Part shown: positions 8,460 to 17,241 of the stretch, piece by piece
Layout: every line of letters begins with the position of its first letter
Position numbering within the stretch: position 1 is the first letter of the stretch
From: Chitinophagaceae bacterium UBA1953
GTDB taxonomy: Bacteria > Bacteroidota > Bacteroidia > Chitinophagales > Chitinophagaceae
Reading direction: 5' to 3'
Assembly: GCA_002336115.1 (NCBI GenBank)
Contig: DDEN01000031.1
Location: 1-64,000, forward strand
DNA length: 64,000 nucleotides
Made by a program: the position numbers and the translations under genes
The notes under the pieces: model-generated
Seen by the model: only the letters and a program-made list of their open reading frames with translations
Told to the model about the DNA's origin: nothing
The model's database searches: none

Positions 8460-9449
8460 ATGCAAAGCACATTAAAAGAACTTTCCGAAGCTTTAGGTAT
8501 CAGTATTTCAACTGTTTCCCGTGCTTTGAAAGATCATCCTGATATTTCTTTGGCAACGAGAGCCAAGGTAAAGGAACTGGCTGCTGCAATGGAGTACGAG
8601 CCTAACAGCTATGCAGTTCAGTTGCGTACAAAAAAGAGTAATCTGCTGGGGATTTTAATTCCTTTTATTGATAATTATTTTTACGATTCTTTTATTGCTG
8701 CTGTTGAAGATGAAGCACGCAAGTACGGTTATTCGGTTATTATTATGCAGTCGAGGGATGATGTGGAAATTGAAACGGCTAATCTGAATTTTTTCAGGAA
8801 AAATATGGTGATGGGGCTGTTTGCAACACTTGCTGTTGCAACGGAAGATTTTACCCCTTTCAAAAAAATGGAAGACCAGAAAATACCAATTGTTTTTTTT
8901 GATCGTGTTCCTGAAACAAGTGGCTTTTATTCTGTTTGTCTTGCTGATGAAGATGCAGCCCGCATTGCAGCAGAAACTATTATTAAGAAGAAGAAAAAAA
9001 ATGTTCTTGCGTTGTTTGGCCATCCGCATTTAAGCATTTCCAGAATAAGAAGAGACTCTTTTTTAAAAACATTCAAAGAAAAATCACCCGCTACCAATGT
9101 AACCGTTGAATATCCTGAGCCAATGGCACCTTCAAAAGAAGCGGCAGAACGGGCTTTAACATCTGACAAAAAACCTGATGTGATTTTTTGTATGGGCGAT
9201 ACAATTCTTGTTGGTGTAATGAAAGCAATACATGAACTAAACCTGCGTGTTCCGGAAGATGTTGCAGTTATCACCATCAGCAATGGATTTATACCTGAAT
9301 TGTATAAACCTGTTATTACGTATGTTGAAACAAGCGGTTATAAGCTTGGAAAACTTGCTTTTTCGCAGATGTATGGAAGGCTGAACAAAGAAGAAGTTCC
9401 AGAAAATGTTATTGTGCCTTCATTGTTGGTAAAAGGAAATTCTTTGTAG
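8460..9449 (+). CDS. LacI family transcriptional regulator
   Basis: A 329-residue LacI/GalR-type regulator. The N-terminal helix-turn-helix (residues 3-50) contains the family signature TLKELSEALGISISTVSRAL and a hinge region. A periplasmic-binding-protein-like sensor domain follows (about 60-329). It would bind a sugar or sugar phosphate and control carbohydrate genes. It is convergent with a PfkB-family sugar kinase at 9467. That kinase or the GH13 gene, which has a CG-centred palindrome upstream, are plausible targets; this is inference. Confidence 0.92.
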   Translation: MQSTLKELSEALGISISTVSRALKDHPDISLATRAKVKELAAAMEYEPNSYAVQLRTKKSNLLGILIPFIDNYFYDSFIAAVEDEARKYGYSVIIMQSRDDVEIETANLNFFRKNMVMGLFATLAVATEDFTPFKKMEDQKIPIVFFDRVPETSGFYSVCLADEDAARIAAETIIKKKKKNVLALFGHPHLSISRIRRDSFLKTFKEKSPATNVTVEYPEPMAPSKEAAERALTSDKKPDVIFCMGDTILVGVMKAIHELNLRVPEDVAVITISNGFIPELYKPVITYVETSGYKLGKLAFSQMYGRLNKEEVPENVIVPSLLVKGNSL

Positions 9450-9466
9450 TTTTTTCAGATGAATGT

Positions 9467-10420
9467 TTAATTGAAAAGCTGGTTATCCAGATGTTTAAAA
9501 GCTTCCATTGCTCCCATGTGCTCACAGGTGCGTGCCCCCGCTATATTCCCTTTTTTAATTACAGCTTGCCAAACTTCTTCAGGTAATTCAGTGAAAGCAT
9601 TCAATGGATGAAGGCTCAGTTGGTATAACACAGCACCGGTAAAAGCATCTCCTGCACCTGTTGTGTCAACCGGTGTTATTTGAATGCCCGGAACAAGAAT
9701 GGTTTTCCCATTTATCCCAAGCAGAGCACCTTCTTTTCCAATGGTAATTGCAAATACTGCATTGGTTTTTTCAAAGAAAACTTTTGATGCTTCTTCTGCT
9801 GAAGTTTTTGAAGTAAGCATCATTGCTTCTTCGTCGCTTACTTTAAAAAAATTGCTTTGGCTTATAAACGACCATGATTTTTCAATAAAATACTCCTTCT
9901 GATACCCGAACAGAAGATGCCGGTAGTTTGGATCGAAACTGATGAATAATTTTTTTTCAACAGCTTTGTTCAATAAAGAAGAATAGGATTCTTTTAATGG
10001 TCCTGGTAAGAATGCAGTGGCAGAACCAAAATGCACAATAGAAAATTCATCAAGATCAATTAAATCAGTTTCTTCTTTACTTAGTTCTCCGTCGGCTCCT
10101 CGGTTGAAATAAAAATCCCGTTCACCATTTTCCATAAGCGAAACAAAAGCAAGCGTGGTAAAATGCCTGTTATCCTGAATTATATGTTTCGTCCCAACAC
10201 CAAAATTTTTCATTATCTGTACAAGGTAATTACCAAACGGATCGTTGCCTGTTTTCGCTGCAAGTTCAACCTCGCCTCCAAGCGCAGCAATAGCAGCAGC
10301 TACATTGGTAGGAGCGCCGCCAGGTTTTTTTAAAAAGTTTTCTCCCTCCGATAATGGTTTTCCCTTGTCGGTACAAATCATATCAATCAAAGCTTCTCCA
10401 ATACAAAGAATTTTGTTCAT
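9467..10420 (-). CDS. PfkB-family carbohydrate kinase (fructokinase-like)
   Basis: A 317-residue ribokinase-fold sugar kinase. The N-terminal PfkB signature region is present (GGAPTNVAAAIAALGG, about 33-48). The C-terminal catalytic signature DTTGAGDAFTGA (about 250) holds the base Asp and the anion hole. Closest in style to fructokinases, ATP-dependent phosphorylation of a free hexose. It ends 18 bp from the convergent LacI regulator and lies 38 bp downstream of the ABC permease on the same strand. Substrate specificity is inferred only. Confidence 0.88.
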   Translation of the reverse strand: MNKILCIGEALIDMICTDKGKPLSEGENFLKKPGGAPTNVAAAIAALGGEVELAAKTGNDPFGNYLVQIMKNFGVGTKHIIQDNRHFTTLAFVSLMENGERDFYFNRGADGELSKEETDLIDLDEFSIVHFGSATAFLPGPLKESYSSLLNKAVEKKLFISFDPNYRHLLFGYQKEYFIEKSWSFISQSNFFKVSDEEAMMLTSKTSAEEASKVFFEKTNAVFAITIGKEGALLGINGKTILVPGIQITPVDTTGAGDAFTGAVLYQLSLHPLNAFTELPEEVWQAVIKKGNIAGARTCEHMGAMEAFKHLDNQLFN

Positions 10421-10458
10421 TGAAAGAATGTTTAGAATGAAGTTAAGGAGAGAAACGG

Positions 10459-11532
10459 CTAATTTCTTACATCAAGTACATCTCTCAGCCCGTTACCAAG
10501 CAAGTTGAAGGCAAGAACAAGCAACATAATTGCAACGCCTGGTGCAATTGCCAGCATTGGGTTGTTGGTGATGATGAAGTTGTAATTTTCTTTAATCATT
10601 AAACCCCAGCTTGGTTGTGGAGGCTGTACACCTACGCCAAGAAAACTTAAACCCGCTTCAATTACAATTGCACTGGCAAAGTTGCTTGCTGCAATAACAA
10701 TTACAGGCCCCATTACGTTTGGAAGTATGTGTTTAAAAATGATTCTTGCATGCGAAAATCCCATTGCTTTAGTTGCTTCGATATAATTAAGTTCACGAAT
10801 GCTTAAAACCTGTCCACGTATGAGGCGTGCAACATTTACCCAAAGCGTTAAGCCAACTGCAAGAAACACCTGCCAGAAACCTTTACCTAAAGCAAGCGTA
10901 ATGGCAAATACAAGCAACAGTGTGGGAATACTCCATACAACATTAATGAGCCAAAGAATTATTTCGTCTGTTCTGCCACGAAAGTACCCGGCAATGGCTC
11001 CAAGAAAAATTCCAACGGTAAGCGAAATAATAACAGCAATGAGGCCAACACTCAGGCTTACTCTTACGCCAACAATCAACCGGCTTAAAATATCTCTGCC
11101 GAATTTATCTGTACCCAGCCAGAAGGTTTTTGTAACAAAGGCTGTATTGACCTCCCGGCCATTTAATGAAAATTTTGTTTTTTCGCTTACACCATCATCT
11201 ACATATTTGTCAACTTCAACACTGTCTTGCAGTACTTTGTAAGAAGTTACGGGGATATATTGACAGTTGTCTGTAATGCCGGAAAAATAATTGCCGGAAG
11301 AAGGCTTGCTTCCATTCATAAGTTTAAAAAACTGTTGTTTATATCCCGGTTTTTTAGCTGCTATTTCCACAATAATACGGTTTGCATCAGGAGTTGCATC
11401 GGGCGAAATAACATAGGAAAAAACAGCCGTTAATAGCGATAGCAGAATAATAAACAGGCCAAAAACAGCGCCTTTGTTACGCCGCAATTTTTTCCAGAAT
11501 AGCTTAATAAATGAATGTTCTTTTTCCTGCAT
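10459..11532 (-). CDS. Oligopeptide-type ABC transporter permease (OppC/DppC-like)
   Basis: A 357-residue inner-membrane permease with an N-terminal membrane segment (about 20-42), a periplasmic loop, and a C-terminal BPD_transp_1 domain (about 150-350). The EAA-type loop is present (EATKAMGFSHARIIFKHILPN), followed by FLGVGVQPPQPSWG, typical of OppC/DppC proteins. No ATPase, partner permease or binding protein lies nearby, so the rest of the transporter must be encoded elsewhere. Peptide transport is the family expectation. Confidence 0.85.
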   Translation of the reverse strand: MQEKEHSFIKLFWKKLRRNKGAVFGLFIILLSLLTAVFSYVISPDATPDANRIIVEIAAKKPGYKQQFFKLMNGSKPSSGNYFSGITDNCQYIPVTSYKVLQDSVEVDKYVDDGVSEKTKFSLNGREVNTAFVTKTFWLGTDKFGRDILSRLIVGVRVSLSVGLIAVIISLTVGIFLGAIAGYFRGRTDEIILWLINVVWSIPTLLLVFAITLALGKGFWQVFLAVGLTLWVNVARLIRGQVLSIRELNYIEATKAMGFSHARIIFKHILPNVMGPVIVIAASNFASAIVIEAGLSFLGVGVQPPQPSWGLMIKENYNFIITNNPMLAIAPGVAIMLLVLAFNLLGNGLRDVLDVRN

Positions 11533-11606
11533 TGCTTAAAAGTAATTGTTTTACTTCAATGAAACATTGCCTGTAAAAACTTGTGTGGCAAACAAACTAC
11601 TACTGT

Positions 11607-12755
11607 TCATTTTACTTTTCTTCCTTTCCATTCATAAGTTCCGAATTTTCCAAGCCAACCAGCGATAATTGTATAAAGAATATGAAGCGGCTGGGCAAAT
11701 GGAAACCAAAACAACAACCTTCTTTTATGGAAAAATCCGGCAACAGGTAACATAAACAACAGCTCAACTGCGGTTTTAAATATAAATGATGCAGCAAGCA
11801 GCAGCCATAATTCTTTGCTGAAAAAGCAGGCTGCAAATAAAACAAGAAAATATACATTGAGAAAATACACCAGCAGCAAAACCCAAAATATGCGATGGTC
11901 ATCATACTTATCTGCCTTGCTTGCCCAGCGTATCCGCTGTTTTAAAAATTCACTTATTGTTTCAACAGGTGCCGTTTGCACAATACTTTGTTGCGACTTA
12001 CAATAATGAACCTGCCGTGGAAATGCTTTGTACAGTTTGTGCATGAGCAGCATGTCATCGCCGCTTGCAATGTGATCTACATTTTTAAATCCTTCAACTG
12101 CATAAAAAGCTTGTTTGCTGTAGCAAAGATTAGCGCCGTTGCACATGCTGTGAAAACCTGCTGCAACAGATGCTCCTGTTATTCCCTGCAGACTTATAAA
12201 ATCAAGTGATTGAAAAATTTTTATAGCTGAAGATTCTTCTTTCATTGCAACAGGCGCTGCAATAAAAACTGTTGGCTGTTGCTGAATGATAAAAGCAAAA
12301 TTGTGCAGCCAGTTTTCGGGTACAAAGCAATCAGCGTCGGTTGTAACAATATATGTTCCGGTTGCCTGCTCAATGCCTGTTTCGATTGCCTTTTTTTTAT
12401 AGGAATTAATTTTTTCTTTTACAATATCTCTTAAACTAATGAGTTTTACCTGCTCAAATTTCTGCACTGTTTGTACTGTTGCGTCTTCACTGAAATCATC
12501 AATTACAATTATTTCAACCAGTTGCTTTGGATAATTTAATTTATGAATTGATTGCAAACAGGCTTCAATATTATTTTCTTCATTTCTTGCAGGTATAAGG
12601 ATGCTGAAAGAAACAGTTGGCTGAAAATGTGCGGGACTTTTGATTTCTTTAAGTTGCAGCCACCATTTTCTGTACAGGAACAGTAACACAGCATAAGGAA
12701 GAAGAAATACTATTGAGAAAATCAGCCAGAGCATATGTGCAAAGTAATCATTCAT
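11607..12755 (-). CDS. Family 2 glycosyltransferase, membrane-anchored
   Basis: A 382-residue GT2 enzyme. An N-terminal membrane segment (about 8-27) precedes the GT-A domain, which contains SILIPARNEENNIEACL and the acidic VTTDADCFVP motif (about 145), a GDD at about 235 and QRIRWASK (QxxRW-type) at about 285. Two or three membrane segments follow (about 300-365). It probably transfers a sugar from a nucleotide donor to a lipid or glycan at the inner membrane. Its start overlaps the end of the upstream hydrolase by 8 bp, so the two form an operon. Confidence 0.85.
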   Translation of the reverse strand: MNDYFAHMLWLIFSIVFLLPYAVLLFLYRKWWLQLKEIKSPAHFQPTVSFSILIPARNEENNIEACLQSIHKLNYPKQLVEIIVIDDFSEDATVQTVQKFEQVKLISLRDIVKEKINSYKKKAIETGIEQATGTYIVTTDADCFVPENWLHNFAFIIQQQPTVFIAAPVAMKEESSAIKIFQSLDFISLQGITGASVAAGFHSMCNGANLCYSKQAFYAVEGFKNVDHIASGDDMLLMHKLYKAFPRQVHYCKSQQSIVQTAPVETISEFLKQRIRWASKADKYDDHRIFWVLLLVYFLNVYFLVLFAACFFSKELWLLLAASFIFKTAVELLFMLPVAGFFHKRRLLFWFPFAQPLHILYTIIAGWLGKFGTYEWKGRKVK

Positions 12756-13557
12756 TGCTGAGCAGTGAAATAATTAAATCAGCATGTTTTTCTTTCAACA
12801 GCAGATGTCCGCTCTGCACTTCGTGCATTTGTATCCATGATTCACAGCCTTTTTGCAGGCGATACCCGGTTTGATAGGGAATTATGCGGTCGTATTTCCC
12901 AAACAGGAGGTGAAAATGAATTTGATAAAAAGCAACCTGTTGTTTTATCATTTTCAGTTGGGGTTTAAATTTCCGAAAGGTTGTCCAGATGATATACAAA
13001 TTATTTCTTACCCGTTTGTCATCAATGTATTTATGTACATATTTTACCGCTCCTTTGTTTATAAAATTCAGTTTATTAAGCAGGCTTACAACAGCAGTAA
13101 ACCATTGCGGGTGCCGCATAGTATATTTAAAAAAGAGATTGCCCGCATGTGTTTGAGTTGCCAGCCAGTACCAGCCATTTACTTTTAATCCATCCGGGGC
13201 AAGTAAAATCACTTTCGTGATTTTATCAGGCATGTATTCAACAATGCTTAAGGCAATTCTTGCTCCCATGCTGTAGCCAAGCAGGTAAAATGATTGATTT
13301 TTAAAAGATGGAATTATTAATTCCAGTACTGCTGCCATATCCTGTACAGAAAAATCTTTTTGCAGAAAGTTTGTTTGACCGTGACAGGGCAAGTCAATGA
13401 TATAGGCTGTAAACTCGTTCTGCCAATATTGTTCAAGAAATAAAAAAGAATCGGCACTTTCGCCAAAGCCATGCAGGCAAATCAATACTTTTTCTCCCTT
13501 ACCACTTTTAAGAAAAGAAAATTCCGATTGCTGGTATGTTACTGAACAACGTTTCAA
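12748..13557 (-). CDS. Alpha/beta-fold hydrolase
   Basis: A 269-residue alpha/beta hydrolase. The oxyanion-hole HGFGES (about 29), nucleophile elbow GYSMG (about 95), an Asp in LLFGKYDRI (about 220) and a late His (SGHLLL, about 252) form a plausible catalytic triad. No signal peptide is seen, so it is cytoplasmic. The frame opens with a TTG at 13557; no in-frame ATG precedes the conserved strands. It overlaps the glycosyltransferase by 8 bp. The substrate is unknown. Confidence 0.82.
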   Translation of the reverse strand: MKRCSVTYQQSEFSFLKSGKGEKVLICLHGFGESADSFLFLEQYWQNEFTAYIIDLPCHGQTNFLQKDFSVQDMAAVLELIIPSFKNQSFYLLGYSMGARIALSIVEYMPDKITKVILLAPDGLKVNGWYWLATQTHAGNLFFKYTMRHPQWFTAVVSLLNKLNFINKGAVKYVHKYIDDKRVRNNLYIIWTTFRKFKPQLKMIKQQVAFYQIHFHLLFGKYDRIIPYQTGYRLQKGCESWIQMHEVQSGHLLLKEKHADLIISLLSNE

Positions 13558-13595
13558 AACTGTAATCGCTAAAGTAAAATTAAAAGTGGAAATGA

Positions 13596-13628
13596 TTTGT
13601 TTTTTGATTGAACGGAAATTTAGCTTTG
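13596..13628 (+). promoter_or_regulatory. Bacteroidota-type promoter of GH25 gene
   Basis: TTTG (13596-13599), a 21-bp spacer, then TAGCTTTG (13621-13628), matching the Bacteroidota -33/-7 consensus TTTG / TAnnTTTG. Transcription would begin close to 13635, three bases before the ATG at 13638, so the mRNA may be nearly leaderless. Confidence 0.75.
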
Positions 13629-13637
13629 CATTCGTTT

Positions 13638-14408
13638 ATGGCCCGCAGAAAAAGAAAAATAGCTTATTACATACCATGGCTGATTATAATGCTGGTTTTT
13701 ATGGCCGGTGCTTTTTTATATGGCCGTAACTGGTGGTTTGAACGGCAGGCAGGTTTAATACGTTACAGGGAATTCGGTATTAACATACCTTCCAATTACA
13801 CAATGCATGGAATTGATGTAAGCCGCTACCAGCAGATGATTAACTGGGATGCTGTAAAAGCCATGAATGTACAGGATACACGTATTCATTTTGCTTTTAT
13901 TAAAGCAACTGAGGGAAATGATAACCTTGATAACTGCTTTAAACGTAACTGGCGAAAAGCTAAAGAAGCAGAAATGATACGAGGTGCATATCATTTTTTT
14001 ATTGCTTCAAAAGACGGAACTGTACAGGCCAGAAATTTTATTAAGAATGTAAAGCTTGAAAAAGGCGATATGCCACCGGTTCTTGATATAGAACAAACAA
14101 ATGGTGTTGGCAAAACTTTATTGCAGCAACGGGTAAAAGCGTTCTTATACGCAGCAGAGTTGGCTTACGGAGTAAAGCCGGTAATTTATACGAATACTGA
14201 ATTTTACAGATTGTATTTGCAGGATGAGTTTGATGATTATCCGTTATGGGTGGCACATTACCTGCAGCCACAGGAACCACGCATCAGCCGTAACTGGCAT
14301 TTCTGGCAGCACAGCGAAAGCGGTCATGTAAATGGCATCAGTGGTAAAGTTGATTTCAATGTATTTAAAGGCGATAGCACAGAGTTTGTAAACCTTCTTA
14401 TTAAGTAA
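13638..14408 (+). CDS. GH25 lysozyme-like muramidase
   Basis: About 256 residues. A basic N-terminus and one membrane segment (about 10-30) anchor it to the inner membrane. The GH25 domain (about 55-256) starts with HGIDVSRYQ and contains PPVLDIEQ with the catalytic Asp/Glu, then IYTNTEFYRLY and the FWQHSESGHVNG block. These enzymes cleave MurNAc-GlcNAc bonds in peptidoglycan. The upstream in-frame ATG at 13608 lies within the promoter, so 13638 is the start. It is divergent from the hydrolase/glycosyltransferase pair. Confidence 0.9.
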   Translation: MARRKRKIAYYIPWLIIMLVFMAGAFLYGRNWWFERQAGLIRYREFGINIPSNYTMHGIDVSRYQQMINWDAVKAMNVQDTRIHFAFIKATEGNDNLDNCFKRNWRKAKEAEMIRGAYHFFIASKDGTVQARNFIKNVKLEKGDMPPVLDIEQTNGVGKTLLQQRVKAFLYAAELAYGVKPVIYTNTEFYRLYLQDEFDDYPLWVAHYLQPQEPRISRNWHFWQHSESGHVNGISGKVDFNVFKGDSTEFVNLLIK

Positions 14409-14450
14409 TACTTTTGCTTCAAGTTTTTATAACTTATTTTATAAAATAAA

Positions 14451-14921
14451 ATGAAACAGATGAAAAAACTATTGGGTCTTTTGTTATTTGTAGTGATTGC
14501 AGATGTTGCAATAGGTCAGAATTCAACAGCAAACAGTCTTGAATACAAAACGGCTGTGGGTATTAAATTGTGGAGTGGGGGCGGTGCCACATTAAAAACA
14601 TTTATCTCTGATAAAAATGCTCTTGAGTTCATTGGCTATTTCGACCGTTATGGTACTCGTATAACCGGATTGTATGAAATTCATGGAAATCTGAATACTG
14701 AAGGAAACCTGCGTTGGTATCTTGGCCCTGGAGCTCATGTCGGTTTGTATCGTGGAGTTACTGCCGCCGGTGTGGATGGTGTGATAGGTGTGGATTATAA
14801 ATTCGCTAACATGCCGCTTAACCTTGCTCTCGACTGGCAGCCAAGTGTGGAGTTTGGCAGTGGCGACCGAAATGGTTTTCAGGGAAGCTGGGGTGGTTTT
14901 GCTATCAGGTACACGCTTTAA
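14451..14921 (+). CDS. Small secreted beta-barrel-like protein
   Basis: A 156-residue protein with a signal peptide (to IAIGQ) and a mature part rich in glycine and alternating aromatic strands, ending in RYTL. This suggests a small outer-membrane or periplasmic barrel of about eight strands. No named family is recognised. It follows the GH25 gene by 42 bp and is followed by a clear terminator at 14944. Confidence 0.6.
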   Translation: MKQMKKLLGLLLFVVIADVAIGQNSTANSLEYKTAVGIKLWSGGGATLKTFISDKNALEFIGYFDRYGTRITGLYEIHGNLNTEGNLRWYLGPGAHVGLYRGVTAAGVDGVIGVDYKFANMPLNLALDWQPSVEFGSGDRNGFQGSWGGFAIRYTL

Positions 14922-14943
14922 ATTAAACGTATTTTATTTATTG

Positions 14944-14974
14944 GCTGCTGTGTATTTGCACAGCAGCTTTTTTA
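14944..14974 (+). terminator. Rho-independent terminator after 14451 gene
   Basis: A 9-bp stem GCTGCTGTG/CACAGCAGC with a six-base loop and a following T-run, just after the barrel-like gene. Confidence 0.85.
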
Positions 14975-15000
14975 TATGCTAATTTGTAAAAACTTTTTCA

Positions 15001-15228
15001 ATGAGCGGAATGGAACCTGATATGCAGAATTTTTTAAAACGCATTTTACAAACTGTGTCTGTTACGCTTTTGTTTCTTTTGCTGCACATGACGGCTGGTG
15101 TTTATCTTAACTGGGCCTTTTTTGAGGGCAAGCCATCATTGGGCAACATCATTTACTATTTTGTTTTTCTCTCGTCTCTTGCTGTACTTATTTATTTTTA
15201 TTACAGGTTGTGGAAAGGAAATTTGTAA
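15001..15228 (+). CDS. Small two-helix membrane protein
   Basis: A 75-residue protein with two hydrophobic segments (about 14-36 and 46-68) and a short charged tail. No family is recognised. It lies between a terminator and the convergent SPFH gene (15 bp gap). Length, start ATG and composition are consistent with a real small inner-membrane protein, but support is limited. Confidence 0.5.
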   Translation: MSGMEPDMQNFLKRILQTVSVTLLFLLLHMTAGVYLNWAFFEGKPSLGNIIYYFVFLSSLAVLIYFYYRLWKGNL

Positions 15229-15242
15229 AATATTTTTTTTGT

Positions 15243-16142
15243 TTATTTTTCTCCATTCAAAATAACCGGTGTATTTCCTTTGCCCATTATGATGATTTTT
15301 GAGTTTTGCGATTTGGCAATTTCCAACTGTGCTTTAATACTTTCGTATTGCAATTGCCTGTCGGTAAGGCTTTCACTGATGATTCGCTGATAATCAGCAA
15401 TTCCCTGTGCTTCCACACGCTTGCGTTCAGCTTCCTGTTTCTCTTTTTGCAGAATAAACTGCATTTTCTGTGCTTCCTGTTCAGCATTTATTTTTTGTTC
15501 AATGGTTGCACGTACACTTGCCGGAAGTGTAATATTTCTTACTAATAAGTTTTCAAGAAGCAATCCTCTTTTCTTAAAATCTTCTTCAATGTTTTTGAAG
15601 ATGCGTTGCTGAAACTCGTCTCTTTTGGTTGAGTATAGAGCAACGGCTTCATAATAAACAGCATTGTCCCTGATACGTGTGCGTGTAAGCGGACGTACAA
15701 TTTTGTCTTCATAATTTTCTCCAGTTTCAGCAATTAGTTTTGGAGCATCGGCAGGTACAACACGATAGAGAACCGAAAGATCAATGGTTACTTCCAGGCC
15801 GTCAGCAGTCAGAACACGAATAGCATCATCACCGCTTTTATGGCCTTCGTCCTGCACCCCACTCATAGTGTAGTTTTGAGTTTTAATATCCATTTTCACA
15901 ACATCAACCAATGGGTTTACAAAATTTAAACCGCTTTGTAATACTCTGCCTTGTACTTTGCCAAACAGTTTTTGTACCCCAACCTGCCCTGCATCAATTT
16001 GTACAATGCAGGATGTTGCAAGGCCGATTGCCAGAAATCCAAAGCCGATTAACCGGATAAGTTTTGAAAATTTTTGCACCGGACTGTTTGTTTTGGCAAA
16101 AGAGAAGCCTATGGCTATTGCTCCAAGAATAATGAGAAACAT
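15243..16142 (-). CDS. Prohibitin/SPFH (band 7) family protein
   Basis: A 299-residue SPFH-domain protein. Two N-terminal hydrophobic stretches (about 1-15 and 28-48) anchor it in the membrane. The SPFH domain (about 50-210) includes AGQVGVQKLFGKVQGRVLQSGLNF... read in two blocks, and RNITLPASVRATIE. A coiled coil rich in Glu/Gln/Lys follows (about 210-275). Such proteins form ring-shaped membrane scaffolds and modulate proteases such as FtsH. It is a single gene, upstream of nothing on its strand. Confidence 0.88.
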   Translation of the reverse strand: MFLIILGAIAIGFSFAKTNSPVQKFSKLIRLIGFGFLAIGLATSCIVQIDAGQVGVQKLFGKVQGRVLQSGLNFVNPLVDVVKMDIKTQNYTMSGVQDEGHKSGDDAIRVLTADGLEVTIDLSVLYRVVPADAPKLIAETGENYEDKIVRPLTRTRIRDNAVYYEAVALYSTKRDEFQQRIFKNIEEDFKKRGLLLENLLVRNITLPASVRATIEQKINAEQEAQKMQFILQKEKQEAERKRVEAQGIADYQRIISESLTDRQLQYESIKAQLEIAKSQNSKIIIMGKGNTPVILNGEK

Positions 16143-16182
16143 TGGTTTAAATTTATTTGTAAAAAAAATTAGTTAAATACAA

Positions 16183-16608
16183 TCAACTGCTGTGATCTGC
16201 CACAATAACCCATTGGCCTTGCAGTTTTCGGAAAAGCAACGTATAATGGCCACCTATATCTCCCTTTTTTTCTCTTTTCAAATGCCATTTGCCAATAACA
16301 TAACAGGCATCTTTTCCAAGCTTTGTTATCTTAATTATATCAAATTTTAATTCGCCCATTGATTCTTTATCAGGATAACCCTTTTTGTAGTTGGCTAATG
16401 TTTCATTATATCCATATGTGATACCGGTTTTACCAATAAACATCAGTGAGTCATTGTGCCAATAGCCTTCCATAAAAGCATCAAGATCGCCACGATTCCA
16501 AGCGACAGTTTGTTTTTCAAGAATAGTGAGAATTTTCTTCTCATCTTTTATTTGTGCCGAAAGTGCAATGTGAGCAATAAGGAGTATAAAAAGAAAGAAA
16601 TATTTCAT
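16183..16608 (-). CDS. Secreted DUF4440/SnoaL-like protein
   Basis: A 141-residue protein with a signal peptide (to ALSAQ), then an NTF2-like fold (about 25-141) with the family pattern AWNRGDLDAFMEGYWHND and a C-terminal strand WVIVADHSS. Family members are small cone-shaped domains of varied or unknown function. It sits 40 bp upstream of the SPFH gene on the same strand and may be co-transcribed with it. Confidence 0.75.
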   Translation of the reverse strand: MKYFFLFILLIAHIALSAQIKDEKKILTILEKQTVAWNRGDLDAFMEGYWHNDSLMFIGKTGITYGYNETLANYKKGYPDKESMGELKFDIIKITKLGKDACYVIGKWHLKREKKGDIGGHYTLLFRKLQGQWVIVADHSS

Positions 16609-16762
16609 GAAATGAAATTACACAAAAAAGAAACCTTCTGTTAAAAAGGCTAAATTCAAAGTAATTACAATAAAACATCTGTTATATGTAAAAGTTAACT
16701 AAAATTGTAGAAGCAAACAATGAACCAGCCAGCATAGTATTTAAATCATAAAAAAGAAAAAA

Positions 16763-17173
16763 ATGAAGCAAGTATTCTTTTCAATGGCATTAGCGGTTGC
16801 CTTGTTTTCCTGCGGCGGTTCAGGAACAGAAAAAAAAGCAGACACAACTCCTCCTCCTCCGGCATCGATGGTTGATGTACCCAAAACTGATACTGCGGCA
16901 GCAGTTAGTCCTGAATTTCAAAAGGGACATGATTTAATAGCTAAAAACGCTTGTCTGTCATGTCATAAAGAAAACGAAAAACTGATTGGGCCTGCTTATA
17001 AGGATGTTGCAGGCAAATATGAAAACACGCCTTCAACGATTAAAATGCTTTCAGAAAAAATAATTAAAGGAGGAAAAGGAGTTTGGGGTGATGTAGAAAT
17101 GACACCTCATCCATCACTATCAAAGAGTGATGCGGAAGAAATGGTGAAGTATGTTCTTTCGCTGAAAAAATAA
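16763..17173 (+). CDS. Class I c-type cytochrome lipoprotein
   Basis: A 136-residue small cytochrome c. The signal peptide ends in a lipobox (ALFSC), followed by a Pro/Ala-rich linker. The haem site CLSCH is at about 71-75, with the GPAYKDVAGKY helix and a distal Met in GDVEMTPHP. It would carry electrons in the periplasm, anchored to a membrane. It is monocistronic and ends before a strong bidirectional terminator shared with htpG. Confidence 0.9.
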   Translation: MKQVFFSMALAVALFSCGGSGTEKKADTTPPPPASMVDVPKTDTAAAVSPEFQKGHDLIAKNACLSCHKENEKLIGPAYKDVAGKYENTPSTIKMLSEKIIKGGKGVWGDVEMTPHPSLSKSDAEEMVKYVLSLKK

Positions 17174-17190
17174 TCAATCAGCATGGAAAA

Positions 17191-17222
17191 TAAGAGAAGG
17201 CCGCTTTTGCGGCCTTCTCTTA
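17191..17222. terminator. Bidirectional terminator between cytochrome and htpG
   Basis: A perfect 14-bp stem, TAAGAGAAGGCCGC with its complement, around a TTTT loop, placed between two convergent genes. Confidence 0.8.
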
Positions 17223-17241
17223 TGATAGTAAGAAATAAGAA

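Noticed and set aside
13608..13637. Upstream ATG for the GH25 gene
   Set aside because: It lies ahead of or within the -7 box at 13621, so it would not be transcribed from that promoter.
15306..15612. Overlapping plus-strand ORFs inside the SPFH gene
   Set aside because: Frame shadows of a well-conserved gene, rich in Cys/Phe and without homology-like patterns.
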